From CBDAPX01 sp965198725 (GTDB lineage: Bacteria > Pseudomonadota > Alphaproteobacteria > Rhodobacterales > Rhodobacteraceae): DNA of 64,000 nt. A program made the position numbers and the translations under genes. The notes under the pieces are model-generated. The model saw only the letters and a list, made by a program, of their open reading frames with translations, did no database searches and was not told the DNA's origin. Of this stretch, positions 9,249 to 16,643 are shown piece after piece. The first letter of the stretch is position 1, and each line of letters starts with the position of its first letter. Location of the stretch: assembly GCA_965198725.1 (NCBI GenBank), contig CBDAPX010000001.1, positions 558,001-622,000 of the forward strand, read 5' to 3'.

Positions 9249-9754
9249 TCACCCGACGCCATACCAAGGGCGATGCCCCGTCCATTGCAGTCTATTCCGA
9301 TTGCGAACGCTATCGCTATAGTCTGACACGGATTTGGGACCCATCGGGGCAAAAGGCGGCCTTTGTCATGCTGAACCCGTCCACGGCGACAGAGGTTCAG
9401 AACGACCCGACAGTTGAAAGATGCGAGCGCCGCGCTCGCGCGCTGGGGTTCGGGGCGTTTCAGGTGACGAACATTTTTGCATGGCGCGATACGGACCCGC
9501 GCAAAATGCGCGCGGCGGCAGACCCGATCGGGCCTGAGAATGACGCTGCGATCCTGGACAGCGCGTCGTGGGCCGATCAGGTCATATGCGCCTGGGGCAC
9601 GCATGGCGCGCATTTGGACCGGGGACCAGCGGTCGAACGGTTGCTGCGGGCGCAAGACCATCCGCTTTGGCATCTGGGCCTGTCACAAGCCGGACACCCC
9701 AAGCATCCCCTGTACATCGCATATGCACAACAGCCAGAGCCTTGGTCCTGTTAA
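9245..9754 (+). CDS. DUF1643 family protein
   Basis: A 169-aa protein with the signature of DUF1643: SLTRIWDPSGQKAAFVMLNPSTA, then NDPTVERCERRARALGFG, VTNIFAWRDTDPRKM and ICAWGTHGAH, ending with LGLSQAGHPKHPLYI. Function is unknown; the fold has been compared with nucleotide- or base-recognising domains, but no reaction is established. It overlaps truB by four bases (ATGA), so the two are translationally coupled. No signal or membrane segment is present. Confidence 0.85.
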   Translation: MITRRHTKGDAPSIAVYSDCERYRYSLTRIWDPSGQKAAFVMLNPSTATEVQNDPTVERCERRARALGFGAFQVTNIFAWRDTDPRKMRAAADPIGPENDAAILDSASWADQVICAWGTHGAHLDRGPAVERLLRAQDHPLWHLGLSQAGHPKHPLYIAYAQQPEPWSC

Positions 9755-9842
9755 CCAATTGATTCAAAAGACTTTGACGCAAAGCGTGTCTCTGTGCCTT
9801 GCTATCCGCGGGTAGGTGGGTCGGAAGAAACGGTAGTGTGCA

Positions 9843-10667
9843 ATGCTTATATTCGCAGGTCTAATGAGTCTTATGGCGGTTGGAGCAGCCGCCTTTGTGT
9901 CGGTCGGGGATGACGTCGACCCCATCGAAGATGAGGACATGGATGAGATTGACGACGGGTCGTTGGATTCCGATGCGGGGTCAGACGTCGAAGCTGGCCC
10001 TGGCGACATTTTGAGCGGCACCAACACCGATGACGCGATATCCGGCGACACTGGCAACGACCAAATCAACGGCTATGACGGGAACGACACCGTGCAAGGC
10101 GGCGCAGGGGACGATGACCTCTATGGCGCGGACGGCCACGATCAGATCGAAGGCGATCAGGGCGATGACACGCTGCATGGCAACGATGGAGACGACACGC
10201 TGATCGGGGGAACGGGCGACGATTCAGTGTTCGGGCACAACGGTTCGGACCTGCTGATCGGCGGCCAAGGGGCCGATATGTTGCAAGGATCAGCTGGTGA
10301 CGATCACCTGAATGGCGGGGATGGCGACGACGCGGCTCACGGCGGTTTGCACAATGACACGCTGTGGGGCGGAGACGGCGAAGATACGCTGTTCGGTGGC
10401 GCAGGCGATGACGTTATGACCGGTGCAGATGATGCAGCCCGAATGATGGATTACAACGATGCCGAGGATCAGTTTGTCGTGGTTTGGGACCTGCAATCAA
10501 ACCCCGATCCCGAAATAGAGTTGATCGAATCGGATACCGGCGAAACGTCCATCGTCGTGGATGGTCAAACCGTGCTGACCTTGACCGATGCCGATGGGTT
10601 GGTTGCCGAGGACATTATCGTCGTGGATCAGTCCGAGATTACCATGCCAGAGCAACAAGTGGCCTAG
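9843..10667 (+). CDS. RTX-type calcium-binding repeat protein
   Basis: A 274-aa, extremely acidic protein. Residues 1-20 form a hydrophobic stretch (LIFAGLMSLMAVGAAAFVSV) that may act as a membrane anchor or uncleaved signal. An Asp/Glu-rich linker follows, then about fourteen RTX nonapeptides between residues 56 and 200 (for example GNDGDDTLI and GGTGDDSVF), which fold as a calcium-loaded beta-roll in this family. A C-terminal domain of about 70 residues (FVVVWDLQSNPDPEIELIE, DGQTVLTLTDADGL) closes the protein. No toxin, protease or lipase domain and no adjacent type I secretion genes are visible, so neither export route nor role is clear. Confidence 0.85.
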   Translation: MLIFAGLMSLMAVGAAAFVSVGDDVDPIEDEDMDEIDDGSLDSDAGSDVEAGPGDILSGTNTDDAISGDTGNDQINGYDGNDTVQGGAGDDDLYGADGHDQIEGDQGDDTLHGNDGDDTLIGGTGDDSVFGHNGSDLLIGGQGADMLQGSAGDDHLNGGDGDDAAHGGLHNDTLWGGDGEDTLFGGAGDDVMTGADDAARMMDYNDAEDQFVVVWDLQSNPDPEIELIESDTGETSIVVDGQTVLTLTDADGLVAEDIIVVDQSEITMPEQQVA

Positions 10668-10839
10668 GCGGCACCGTTAAAAACGTTCAAAACCTCTTTT
10701 CTTTGTGCCGATTAACCCGTATACGCGCGCATCCGGTCAGGACTCGGCCCATGCCGACCTGATCGTAAACCTCTCCATGGGCCTGTGCTGGACGACATCC
10801 CGGCCTGCGCCATTCACTCTAACCCAAAAGGAGACCCCG

Positions 10840-11109
10840 ATGTCGATTACTGCTGAAGAAAAAGCACGCGTGATGAAAGAATACGGAACCAAAGACGGCG
10901 ACACAGGTTCGCCCGAGGTTCAAGTTGCCATTCTGAGCTCGCGCATCGCGACACTGACAGAACACTTCAAGACCCACAAAAAAGACAACCACGGCCGTCG
11001 CGGCCTGCTCAAAATGGTTGCACAGCGTCGGAAGCTGCTGGACTACCTCAACGGTAAAGAAGAAGCGCGTTATCAGGACCTGATCAAACGCTTGGGTCTG
11101 CGCCGCTAA
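10840..11109 (+). CDS. rpsO: 30S ribosomal protein S15
   Basis: An 89-aa primary rRNA-binding protein of the 30S platform. All family blocks are present: YGTKDGDTGSPEVQVAIL, LTEHFKTHKKDNHGRRGLLKMV and RRKLLDYL. The start at 10840 follows AAAGGAG with good spacing; the same frame is open further upstream, but the family begins MSITAEEK. A strong hairpin terminator follows the stop codon. pnp, usually the next gene, is here 1.45 kb downstream with two other genes in between. Confidence 0.98.
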   Translation: MSITAEEKARVMKEYGTKDGDTGSPEVQVAILSSRIATLTEHFKTHKKDNHGRRGLLKMVAQRRKLLDYLNGKEEARYQDLIKRLGLRR

Positions 11110-11133
11110 AGCGAGATCTTTCCGATCCTTTAG

Positions 11134-11165
11134 ACGCCCGCTGGATGCCTAGCGGGCGTTTTTTT
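11134..11165 (+). terminator. Rho-independent terminator after rpsO
   Basis: A 9-bp GC-rich stem, ACGCCCGCT pairing with AGCGGGCGT, has an 8-base loop and is followed by seven T residues (11159-11165). It lies 25 bp after the rpsO stop. The stop codon of the convergent lipoprotein gene (11149-11151) sits inside the hairpin. Confidence 0.92.
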
Positions 11166-11940
11166 GTTGAGCTGCAGTCTCTGGCGCCGCCAATGCTTGT
11201 TGTTCACGGATGATGTGAGCAATCCGGCCGGCAATCGCATCACTTGCCTTCAATGACGGATGGATCATGTCAGCGGCGTGAAAAGATCGATCACCATAGG
11301 GCACCAAGTCAGCGTTCGACAAAAAGAACAAACCGTCATCAAGCTCGGCCATTGCTGAGACACGGCGGTCCAGTTCATCGCCATCATCGCCATCATCGCC
11401 ATCATCGCCATCATCGCCATCATCGCCATCATCGCCATCATCGCCATCATCGCGGCAGTTTTCAATTATTGAATCAACCCCCGGGCTTCGCAAATACCCT
11501 ACGTACACAACCTTCGCCCCGCTTGAACGCAGCTTATCGATCAGCTCGGGTATTTTTCCGGACCGGCCATCCTGCGCGATCATCCGTTTCATTGTTCTAT
11601 GACACCGGTGACAGCCACAGCCAAGCCACAGATCGTTGCCTCCGCCGTTCAGCACAATCCAATCCCAATCGCCGGAAACGAACTGGTTTGGAATCCGCAA
11701 GCCCAAGGCCCCCGTCACCGGCAAAGCATATAGGACCCGGGCGGCCGTCACTGCGTTGTTATCAACCGGTTGGTCCATCTCTTTCGACAGCACATGTGAA
11801 ATCGAGCGCCCGGAAGTACTGTGCCAAACCATCATGGAATCGCCCATGACCAAAATCCGTGCAGGCCCCTGCTGCGGCGCTCCGTCCGAGCAAGCTGTCA
11901 CCGAAAAGAAAAAGCAAATCAAAACGAGTATTGTGCGCAC
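11149..11940 (-). CDS. SGNH-hydrolase lipoprotein with a (DDG)8 tract
   Basis: A 263-aa protein. The N-terminus is a lipoprotein signal with the lipobox SVTAC (Cys17). The SGNH/GDSL hydrolase blocks are visible: GDSMMVWH (nucleophilic Ser), VLNGGGNDLW (block III Asn) and AADMIHPS (Asp and His of the catalytic pair). Between blocks III and V lies a run of eight DDG triplets encoded by a perfect 9-bp tandem repeat. A cluster CGCHRCHR follows block III and could bind a metal or form disulfides. SGNH lipoproteins are often esterases or glycan O-acetyl modifiers; the substrate here is unknown. The gene ends inside the rpsO terminator, convergent with rpsO. Confidence 0.8.
   Translation of the reverse strand: MRTILVLICFFFSVTACSDGAPQQGPARILVMGDSMMVWHSTSGRSISHVLSKEMDQPVDNNAVTAARVLYALPVTGALGLRIPNQFVSGDWDWIVLNGGGNDLWLGCGCHRCHRTMKRMIAQDGRSGKIPELIDKLRSSGAKVVYVGYLRSPGVDSIIENCRDDGDDGDDGDDGDDGDDGDDGDDGDELDRRVSAMAELDDGLFFLSNADLVPYGDRSFHAADMIHPSLKASDAIAGRIAHIIREQQALAAPETAAQQKNAR
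11382..11453. repeat. 9-bp tandem repeat, eight copies
   Basis: Eight perfect copies of CATCATCGC on the plus strand (plus a partial copy before them) encode the DDG repeat on the minus strand. The unit is a multiple of three, so copy-number change would lengthen or shorten the loop without a frameshift. Confidence 0.95.
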
Positions 11941-12095
11941 CGAAGTGATCCTGGTTCAAAAGTGATGCAGTGTTGTTAACGCTTGATTTCCGGTTAGCAG
12001 GAAAAACTGGCGTAAATTAGACAACAGATCGATCGATGTGACATCAAGTTATTATGCGGGCCATTTGGTTGCGGAGCATCGCGTACAACTATATT

Positions 12096-12115
12096 TGTTA
12101 CGTAATAACGTAACA
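12096..12115. promoter_or_regulatory. 20-bp perfect palindrome before the DUF6525 gene
   Basis: TGTTACGT-N4-ACGTAACA is a perfect 8-bp inverted repeat with spacer AATA that ends one base before the ATG at 12117. It may be an operator. It occupies the place of a Shine-Dalgarno sequence, and none is visible there. Confidence 0.5.
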
Positions 12116-12116
12116 T

Positions 12117-12389
12117 ATGCGACCCGAAATGATATCCGCTCGAAATCAAAACTCATCACTTCGGAAACGCCGCCGGTCAGGATGCACGATGTCGGCCTAT
12201 GATGCTTTGCCGCCTGATCTACGACGTTGGATGCGGGACGCGAAGCTGCCATGGTCGCCGCAATCCTGCTTGCGCATCTGGAACAAGGCACTGTCACAAG
12301 GACAAGACCCTGTCGACGCGCTGCGACGGCTGGATCTCGCTGAACAAACCATGTTGTCCCGCGACCAGGTCAGCGAAACGGCGGCCTGA
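12117..12389 (+). CDS. DUF6525 family small basic protein
   Basis: Up to 90 aa. The segment NSSLRKRRRSGCTMSAYDAL followed by PPDLRRWMRDAKLPWSPQS resembles DUF6525, a short Rhodobacterales family of unknown function with an arginine-rich start and a conserved LPPxLRxW motif. The start could be the ATG at 12117 or at 12129; neither has a good ribosome-binding site. An internal ATG before SAYDALPP would cut off the conserved basic part and is less likely. The protein is cytoplasmic, with no signal or membrane segment. It sits between the SGNH lipoprotein gene and pnp. Confidence 0.65.
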   Translation: MRPEMISARNQNSSLRKRRRSGCTMSAYDALPPDLRRWMRDAKLPWSPQSCLRIWNKALSQGQDPVDALRRLDLAEQTMLSRDQVSETAA

Positions 12390-12563
12390 CCTGCATCCTC
12401 TTTCATTCTCTGAAGTTCTGCTGTATGGGCGCTGTATCTGAGACGAGGCGCCACAGACCCCGGCGTCCGCAAGAAAGATATCAGGGGTCGGCGGCAATGG
12501 GGCCGCCATTTCAACGGGAGACCCGGGATACGCCTGGGAGTGCTCCCACTTAGGATACGCTAG
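12390..12563 (+). promoter_or_regulatory. Structured pnp leader (candidate)
   Basis: The 174 bp before pnp contain at least two hairpins: GGCGGC/GCCGCC (12490-12495 with 12502-12507) and GGGA/TCCC (12536-12539 with 12544-12547), the second just ahead of the AGGA ribosome-binding site. In E. coli the pnp leader is a hairpin cleaved by RNase III for autoregulation; a similar role here is inference only. Confidence 0.3.
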
Positions 12564-14711
12564 ATGTTTACCGAAACGAAAAAATCGATGCAGTGGGGCG
12601 AAGAAACGCTCACACTGGAAACGGGCAAGGTTGCCCGTCAGGCCGACGGCACCGTGATCGCCACGCTGGGCGAAACCAGTGTCATGGCCAACGTGACTTT
12701 TGCAAAGTCGATGAAAGAGGGGCAGGATTTCTTCCCTCTGACCGTGCATTACCAAGAGAAATACTACGCTGCGGGTAAAATCCCCGGCGGCTTTTTCAAG
12801 CGCGAAGCGCGCCCCACGGAAAAAGAAACCCTGACCGCGCGCCTGATCGACCGTCCGATCCGCCCGCTGTTCGTAAGCGGCTTCAAAAACGAAGTGCTGG
12901 TGATGTGCACCGTGCTCAGCCATGACTTGGTCAACGACCCGGACATCGTTGCAATGATCGCAGCTTCGGCCGCTCTGACCCTGTCAGGCGCACCGTTCAT
13001 GGGCCCGATCGCCGGCGCCCGTGTTGGTTTTGTGGACGGCGAATACGTTCTGAACCCAACCGTCGACGACATGCAGGACCTGCGCCTGAACCCGGAGCAG
13101 CGTCTGGACCTGGTTGTGGCCGGTACCAAAGACGCCGTGATGATGGTCGAATCCGAAGCATATGAGCTGACCGAAGCCGAAATGCTGGGTGCCGTGACCT
13201 TTGCGCATGAGCAAATCCAACCGGTCATCGACCTGATCATCGATCTTGCCGAAGACGCCGCAAACGAGCCGTTCGAGTTTGCCGCACCGGATTATGCTGA
13301 CTTGTACGAAGCAGTTACGGCCGCCGGTGACACCCAGATGCGCGCAGCTTTTGCTCTGACCGACAAACAGGAACGTACTACAGCCGTGGGCGCGGCGCGC
13401 GAGGCCATCAAGGCCGCGCTGACCGAAGACCAGCTGGCGGATGCCAACCTGGGTTCCGCGATGAAAAAGCTGGAAGCAGGCATTCTGCGTGGAGATGTTG
13501 TCAAAGGCGGTACGCGGATCGACGGTCGGTCCACCACGGATGTTCGGGCCATCGAATCTGAAACCGGCCTTTTGCCGAGGACCCACGGTTCGGCCCTGTT
13601 CACACGCGGCGAAACCCAAGGTTTGGTTGTGACCACTCTGGGCACTGGCGACGATGAGCAATTCATCGACGCGCTGCACGGCAACTTCAAATCCAACTTC
13701 TTGCTGCACTACAACTTCCCGCCCTATTCGGTTGGTGAAGTGGGTCGCGTGGGTTCGCCCGGTCGTCGTGAGATTGGCCACGGCAAACTGGCATGGCGCG
13801 CGCTGCAGGCGGTTCTGCCGGCTCCGACTGATTTCCCCTACACCATCCGCGTGGTGTCCGAGATCACAGAATCCAACGGTTCGTCGTCGATGGCGTCGGT
13901 CTGTGGTGGGTCCTTGTCCATGATGGATGCGGGCGTTCCGTTGAAAGCACCAGTGGCCGGTGTTGCAATGGGCCTGATCCTGGAAGATGACGGATCCTAT
14001 GCCGTTCTTACCGATATTCTGGGTGACGAAGATCACCTGGGCGACATGGACTTCAAGGTGGCGGGTACCGAAAACGGCATCACCTCGCTCCAGATGGACA
14101 TCAAGGTTGCGGGCATCACCCCGGCGATCATGCAACAGGCGCTGGCACAGGCCAAAGACGGCCGGATGCATATCCTGGGCGAAATGGCCAAAGCCATCAC
14201 TGGTGCGAACGAATTCTCGGTCCACGCACCACGCATCGAGACCATGAACATCCCAACTGACAAGATCCGCGAAGTGATCGGATCCGGCGGTAAAGTCATC
14301 CGCGAGATCGTGGAAACCTCGGGCGCCAAGGTCGACATCAATGATGATGGTGTCATCAAGATCGCGTCGCCTGATGGCGAGTCGATCAAGAAGGCCTATG
14401 ACATGATCTATTCGATCGTGGCCGAACCCGAAGAAGGCATGATCTACACCGGCAAAGTCGTGAAGATCGTCGATTTCGGCGCCTTTGTGAACTTCTTTGG
14501 CAAGCGTGACGGTCTGGTCCACGTGTCCCAGATCGAAAACCGTCGCCTGAACCACCCTTCGGATGTTCTGAAAGAAGGTCAGGAAGTGAAAGTCAAGCTC
14601 TTGGGCTTTGACGATCGCGGCAAGGTGCGCCTGTCGATGAAAGTTGTCGATCAGGAAACCGGCGAAGAGATCGTTCCGGAGAAAAAGAAAGAAGAAGCGG
14701 CTGACGAATAA
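12564..14711 (+). CDS. pnp: Polyribonucleotide nucleotidyltransferase (PNPase)
   Basis: A 715-aa phosphorolytic 3'-5' exoribonuclease that acts in RNA decay, normally as a trimer. Two RNase PH domains are seen, the first beginning KSMQWGEETLTLETGKVARQ and the second RIDGRSTTDVRAIESETGLL. The active-site segment is GSSSMASVCGGSLSMMDAGV, with TDILGDEDHLGDMDFKVAGT after it. The KH domain (IREVIGSGGKVIREIVETSG, about residues 565-620) and the S1 domain (YTGKVVKIVDFGAFVNFF, about 625-695) complete the protein. AGGA lies 9 bases before the ATG. A terminator follows the stop. Confidence 0.98.
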   Translation: MFTETKKSMQWGEETLTLETGKVARQADGTVIATLGETSVMANVTFAKSMKEGQDFFPLTVHYQEKYYAAGKIPGGFFKREARPTEKETLTARLIDRPIRPLFVSGFKNEVLVMCTVLSHDLVNDPDIVAMIAASAALTLSGAPFMGPIAGARVGFVDGEYVLNPTVDDMQDLRLNPEQRLDLVVAGTKDAVMMVESEAYELTEAEMLGAVTFAHEQIQPVIDLIIDLAEDAANEPFEFAAPDYADLYEAVTAAGDTQMRAAFALTDKQERTTAVGAAREAIKAALTEDQLADANLGSAMKKLEAGILRGDVVKGGTRIDGRSTTDVRAIESETGLLPRTHGSALFTRGETQGLVVTTLGTGDDEQFIDALHGNFKSNFLLHYNFPPYSVGEVGRVGSPGRREIGHGKLAWRALQAVLPAPTDFPYTIRVVSEITESNGSSSMASVCGGSLSMMDAGVPLKAPVAGVAMGLILEDDGSYAVLTDILGDEDHLGDMDFKVAGTENGITSLQMDIKVAGITPAIMQQALAQAKDGRMHILGEMAKAITGANEFSVHAPRIETMNIPTDKIREVIGSGGKVIREIVETSGAKVDINDDGVIKIASPDGESIKKAYDMIYSIVAEPEEGMIYTGKVVKIVDFGAFVNFFGKRDGLVHVSQIENRRLNHPSDVLKEGQEVKVKLLGFDDRGKVRLSMKVVDQETGEEIVPEKKKEEAADE

Positions 14712-14736
14712 ATCAGTCTCAATTCTGCAATAAGAA

Positions 14737-14764
14737 AAGCCCCGACCCCGTGTCGGGGCTTTTT
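14737..14764. terminator. Terminator between pnp and the convergent outer-membrane gene
   Basis: The 10-bp stem AAGCCCCGAC / GTCGGGGCTT has a 5-base loop, with T runs on the plus-strand side and an A run on the other, so it probably works in both directions. It lies 25 bp after the pnp stop and 4 bp before the end of the convergent gene. Confidence 0.9.
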
Positions 14765-14767
14765 CGT

Positions 14768-15769
14768 TTAGAAGGCCAGCGTCAGGTTTGCGGTCAGGAC
14801 ATTGCTTTCGAACCGTCGTTTTGCGCCGAATTCGTGGGTGTATTTGATCTTCATCGACAAATCGCCTCCGAACAGGCTGCCACCAGAATAGGTCACGATT
14901 GGACCAGCGCCATGAACACCGGCCCGCAGGCTGTCAGTCCCCAACGCGGCTCGATAGGTATCGGCCCCTGACCCGCTGTCATCGCTGAGCTGCTGATATG
15001 TATAGCCGGTCAAGCCAAATCCCCAACCTGATGGCAACCGTTGAACGACGGCACCTTCAAGCTGAAACGCCGGCGCAGATTGATAATCTGTGGCATCGTT
15101 GCGGGTGCTGAATACAAAACTGGCCGCGCCAGAGGCCTCGAGGCCAGTTGTTGGATTGAACCATGTCGCGGCCACGAAAGGCTGAAAGGCCCAAACATTT
15201 TTGCCAACGGATATCGCGTCTATGGTCCGGTTGGCGACATCCACAGTTGCGGTGTCATAGCCCCCTGTTGGGGCATAAATCGACAAACCCGCGTTGTAGT
15301 GAAGGTTGTCACGATGCCAGCCCACCAGACCTGTAAACGTCAGATCACCGATGCCAGACGTCGTGTCATCGATTTGGGCCCCCGGAATGGGCGGTGAAAC
15401 CGTCGTAAAGGCAAGCTCATTCGACAAGATCGGGATTGTCAGATCGACCGCTGGCGTTCCGCCAAACACTTGTGCATCGAACACCTGCGTCACGTTCAAA
15501 CGGATCATATTGATCGTCAAATCACTGTCTGCCAAAATCGACAATCCGCCAACGGACAACCCTTCGACACTTCCGCTGAGGTAGTCATACGAAATACCCG
15601 TATACGTGCCCGGTTCCGCAACAAACCCGGAAAAAGTATCGCGGGTGCCCAGCCAATAATGGCCAATCCCGCCTTCGACCGCGTGTCCCGCCGGAGCGAA
15701 AAGAGCCGTTGCAACCGAAATCCCGACGCATGTCGCGCATTTAATTTGATGAACCCAAGACAATGACAT
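14768..15769 (-). CDS. Outer-membrane channel-like protein (SphA / phenol-degradation MetA type)
   Basis: A 333-aa protein with a signal peptide (residues 1 to about 30, ending PAGHA) and a mature part of alternating beta strands. It ends in a strand with terminal phenylalanine (NVLTANLTLAF), the signal for outer-membrane beta-barrel assembly. The blocks GIGHYWLGTRDTFSGF, GIGDLTFTGLVGWHRDN, LSIYAPTGGYDTA and FQPFVAATWFNP are typical of the MetA-pathway transporter family, which is linked to uptake of hydrophobic substrates. It is divergent from a Crp/Fnr-type regulator with about 160 bp between, so that regulator may control it. The substrate is unknown. Confidence 0.75.
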   Translation of the reverse strand: MSLSWVHQIKCATCVGISVATALFAPAGHAVEGGIGHYWLGTRDTFSGFVAEPGTYTGISYDYLSGSVEGLSVGGLSILADSDLTINMIRLNVTQVFDAQVFGGTPAVDLTIPILSNELAFTTVSPPIPGAQIDDTTSGIGDLTFTGLVGWHRDNLHYNAGLSIYAPTGGYDTATVDVANRTIDAISVGKNVWAFQPFVAATWFNPTTGLEASGAASFVFSTRNDATDYQSAPAFQLEGAVVQRLPSGWGFGLTGYTYQQLSDDSGSGADTYRAALGTDSLRAGVHGAGPIVTYSGGSLFGGDLSMKIKYTHEFGAKRRFESNVLTANLTLAF

Positions 15770-15928
15770 TTGGTTCCTTTCGACATTCCTGAACCGGGCG
15801 CCGGAAAACGAGGATTTGACCTTCGCGGCTGGCGCTAAAGCTGTTTCATCCGGCGCGCACCAAATTTATTGCACAAAGTTAACAATCAAGACTGTCCCCT
15901 ATGGTGCAATATCGGCCATAATGTGAAA

Positions 15929-16606
15929 ATGGAATATGATGTCTTTTCATCCGCCTGGTTGCACGGCGTCGAAGCAGAGGCTGTGGCCGCTCTGAAATCA
16001 GCCGGAGAACTGCGACAGTACCGAGATAAGGAAATTCTGTATTCACTTGGTGGATCCCAAAACTGGCTTTGGGCCGTCCGTTCGGGTCGCGTGAAAGTAC
16101 TGGTCGCCATGAATGAAATGGACGCCGTGCTCGGTCATATTCATCATCCGGGTGCATGGCTGGGCGAGGCGGAACTTGTCTTGAAGACGCCCGGGTTGGT
16201 CGAAATGAGCGCGAGCGGTCGAACTGATGTTTTCCGCGTGCATTTTGATAAATATCGGGAATTGGCCACGCGCTTTCCCGTCCTGTGGGAAGCACTGGCC
16301 CGGTTGACGGCAATGAACCAAGTGCTGGCCATGTCGGCCGCGAATGATCTGGCGCTAAGGACCGGCCACAAGCGGCTGGCTGCAGCGATCCTGCGGCTGT
16401 CCGGGCGGCGCGGTATTATTCAGGGGGCCGCCGAAAGCTCTGTCGTATATGCAAGCCAGCAGGACATCGCCGGTATCGCGAACCTCGCATTGTCAAAAGT
16501 ATCCGCGTACTTGGGAGAGTTTGCGGCCGCAGGGTGGATCGAACTCGCATACGGCCGTGTCATTGTCTTGGACTCAGACGGGCTGTTGGGCGTGATCGAA
16601 GACTGA
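15929..16606 (+). CDS. Crp/Fnr-family transcriptional regulator
   Basis: About 225 aa. The N-terminal half is a cyclic-nucleotide-binding-like beta-roll (ILYSLGGSQNWLWAVRSGRV, LGHIHHPGAWLGEAELV). A dimerisation helix follows (LWEALARLTAMNQVLAMSA). The C-terminal winged helix-turn-helix is ASQQDIAGIANLALSKVSAY followed by LGEFAAAGWIELAYGRV. No FNR-type cysteine cluster is seen, so an iron-sulfur oxygen sensor is unlikely, and the effector is unknown. I prefer the ATG at 15929 (MEYDVFSSAWL) over an in-frame ATG at 15869, whose extra residues look unlike the family. It is divergent from the outer-membrane channel gene. Confidence 0.85.
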   Translation: MEYDVFSSAWLHGVEAEAVAALKSAGELRQYRDKEILYSLGGSQNWLWAVRSGRVKVLVAMNEMDAVLGHIHHPGAWLGEAELVLKTPGLVEMSASGRTDVFRVHFDKYRELATRFPVLWEALARLTAMNQVLAMSAANDLALRTGHKRLAAAILRLSGRRGIIQGAAESSVVYASQQDIAGIANLALSKVSAYLGEFAAAGWIELAYGRVIVLDSDGLLGVIED

Positions 16607-16643
16607 CCGGGGTCTTTTTGAGCGGTGCGGAAAGCCCGGGGTT

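Noticed and set aside
11375..11453. CRISPR-like array
   Set aside because: The repeats are contiguous 9-mers without spacers and lie in a coding frame.
12984..14555. A 523-codon open frame antisense to pnp
   Set aside because: Same cause: long antisense frames are common opposite strongly biased genes. No family features are seen.
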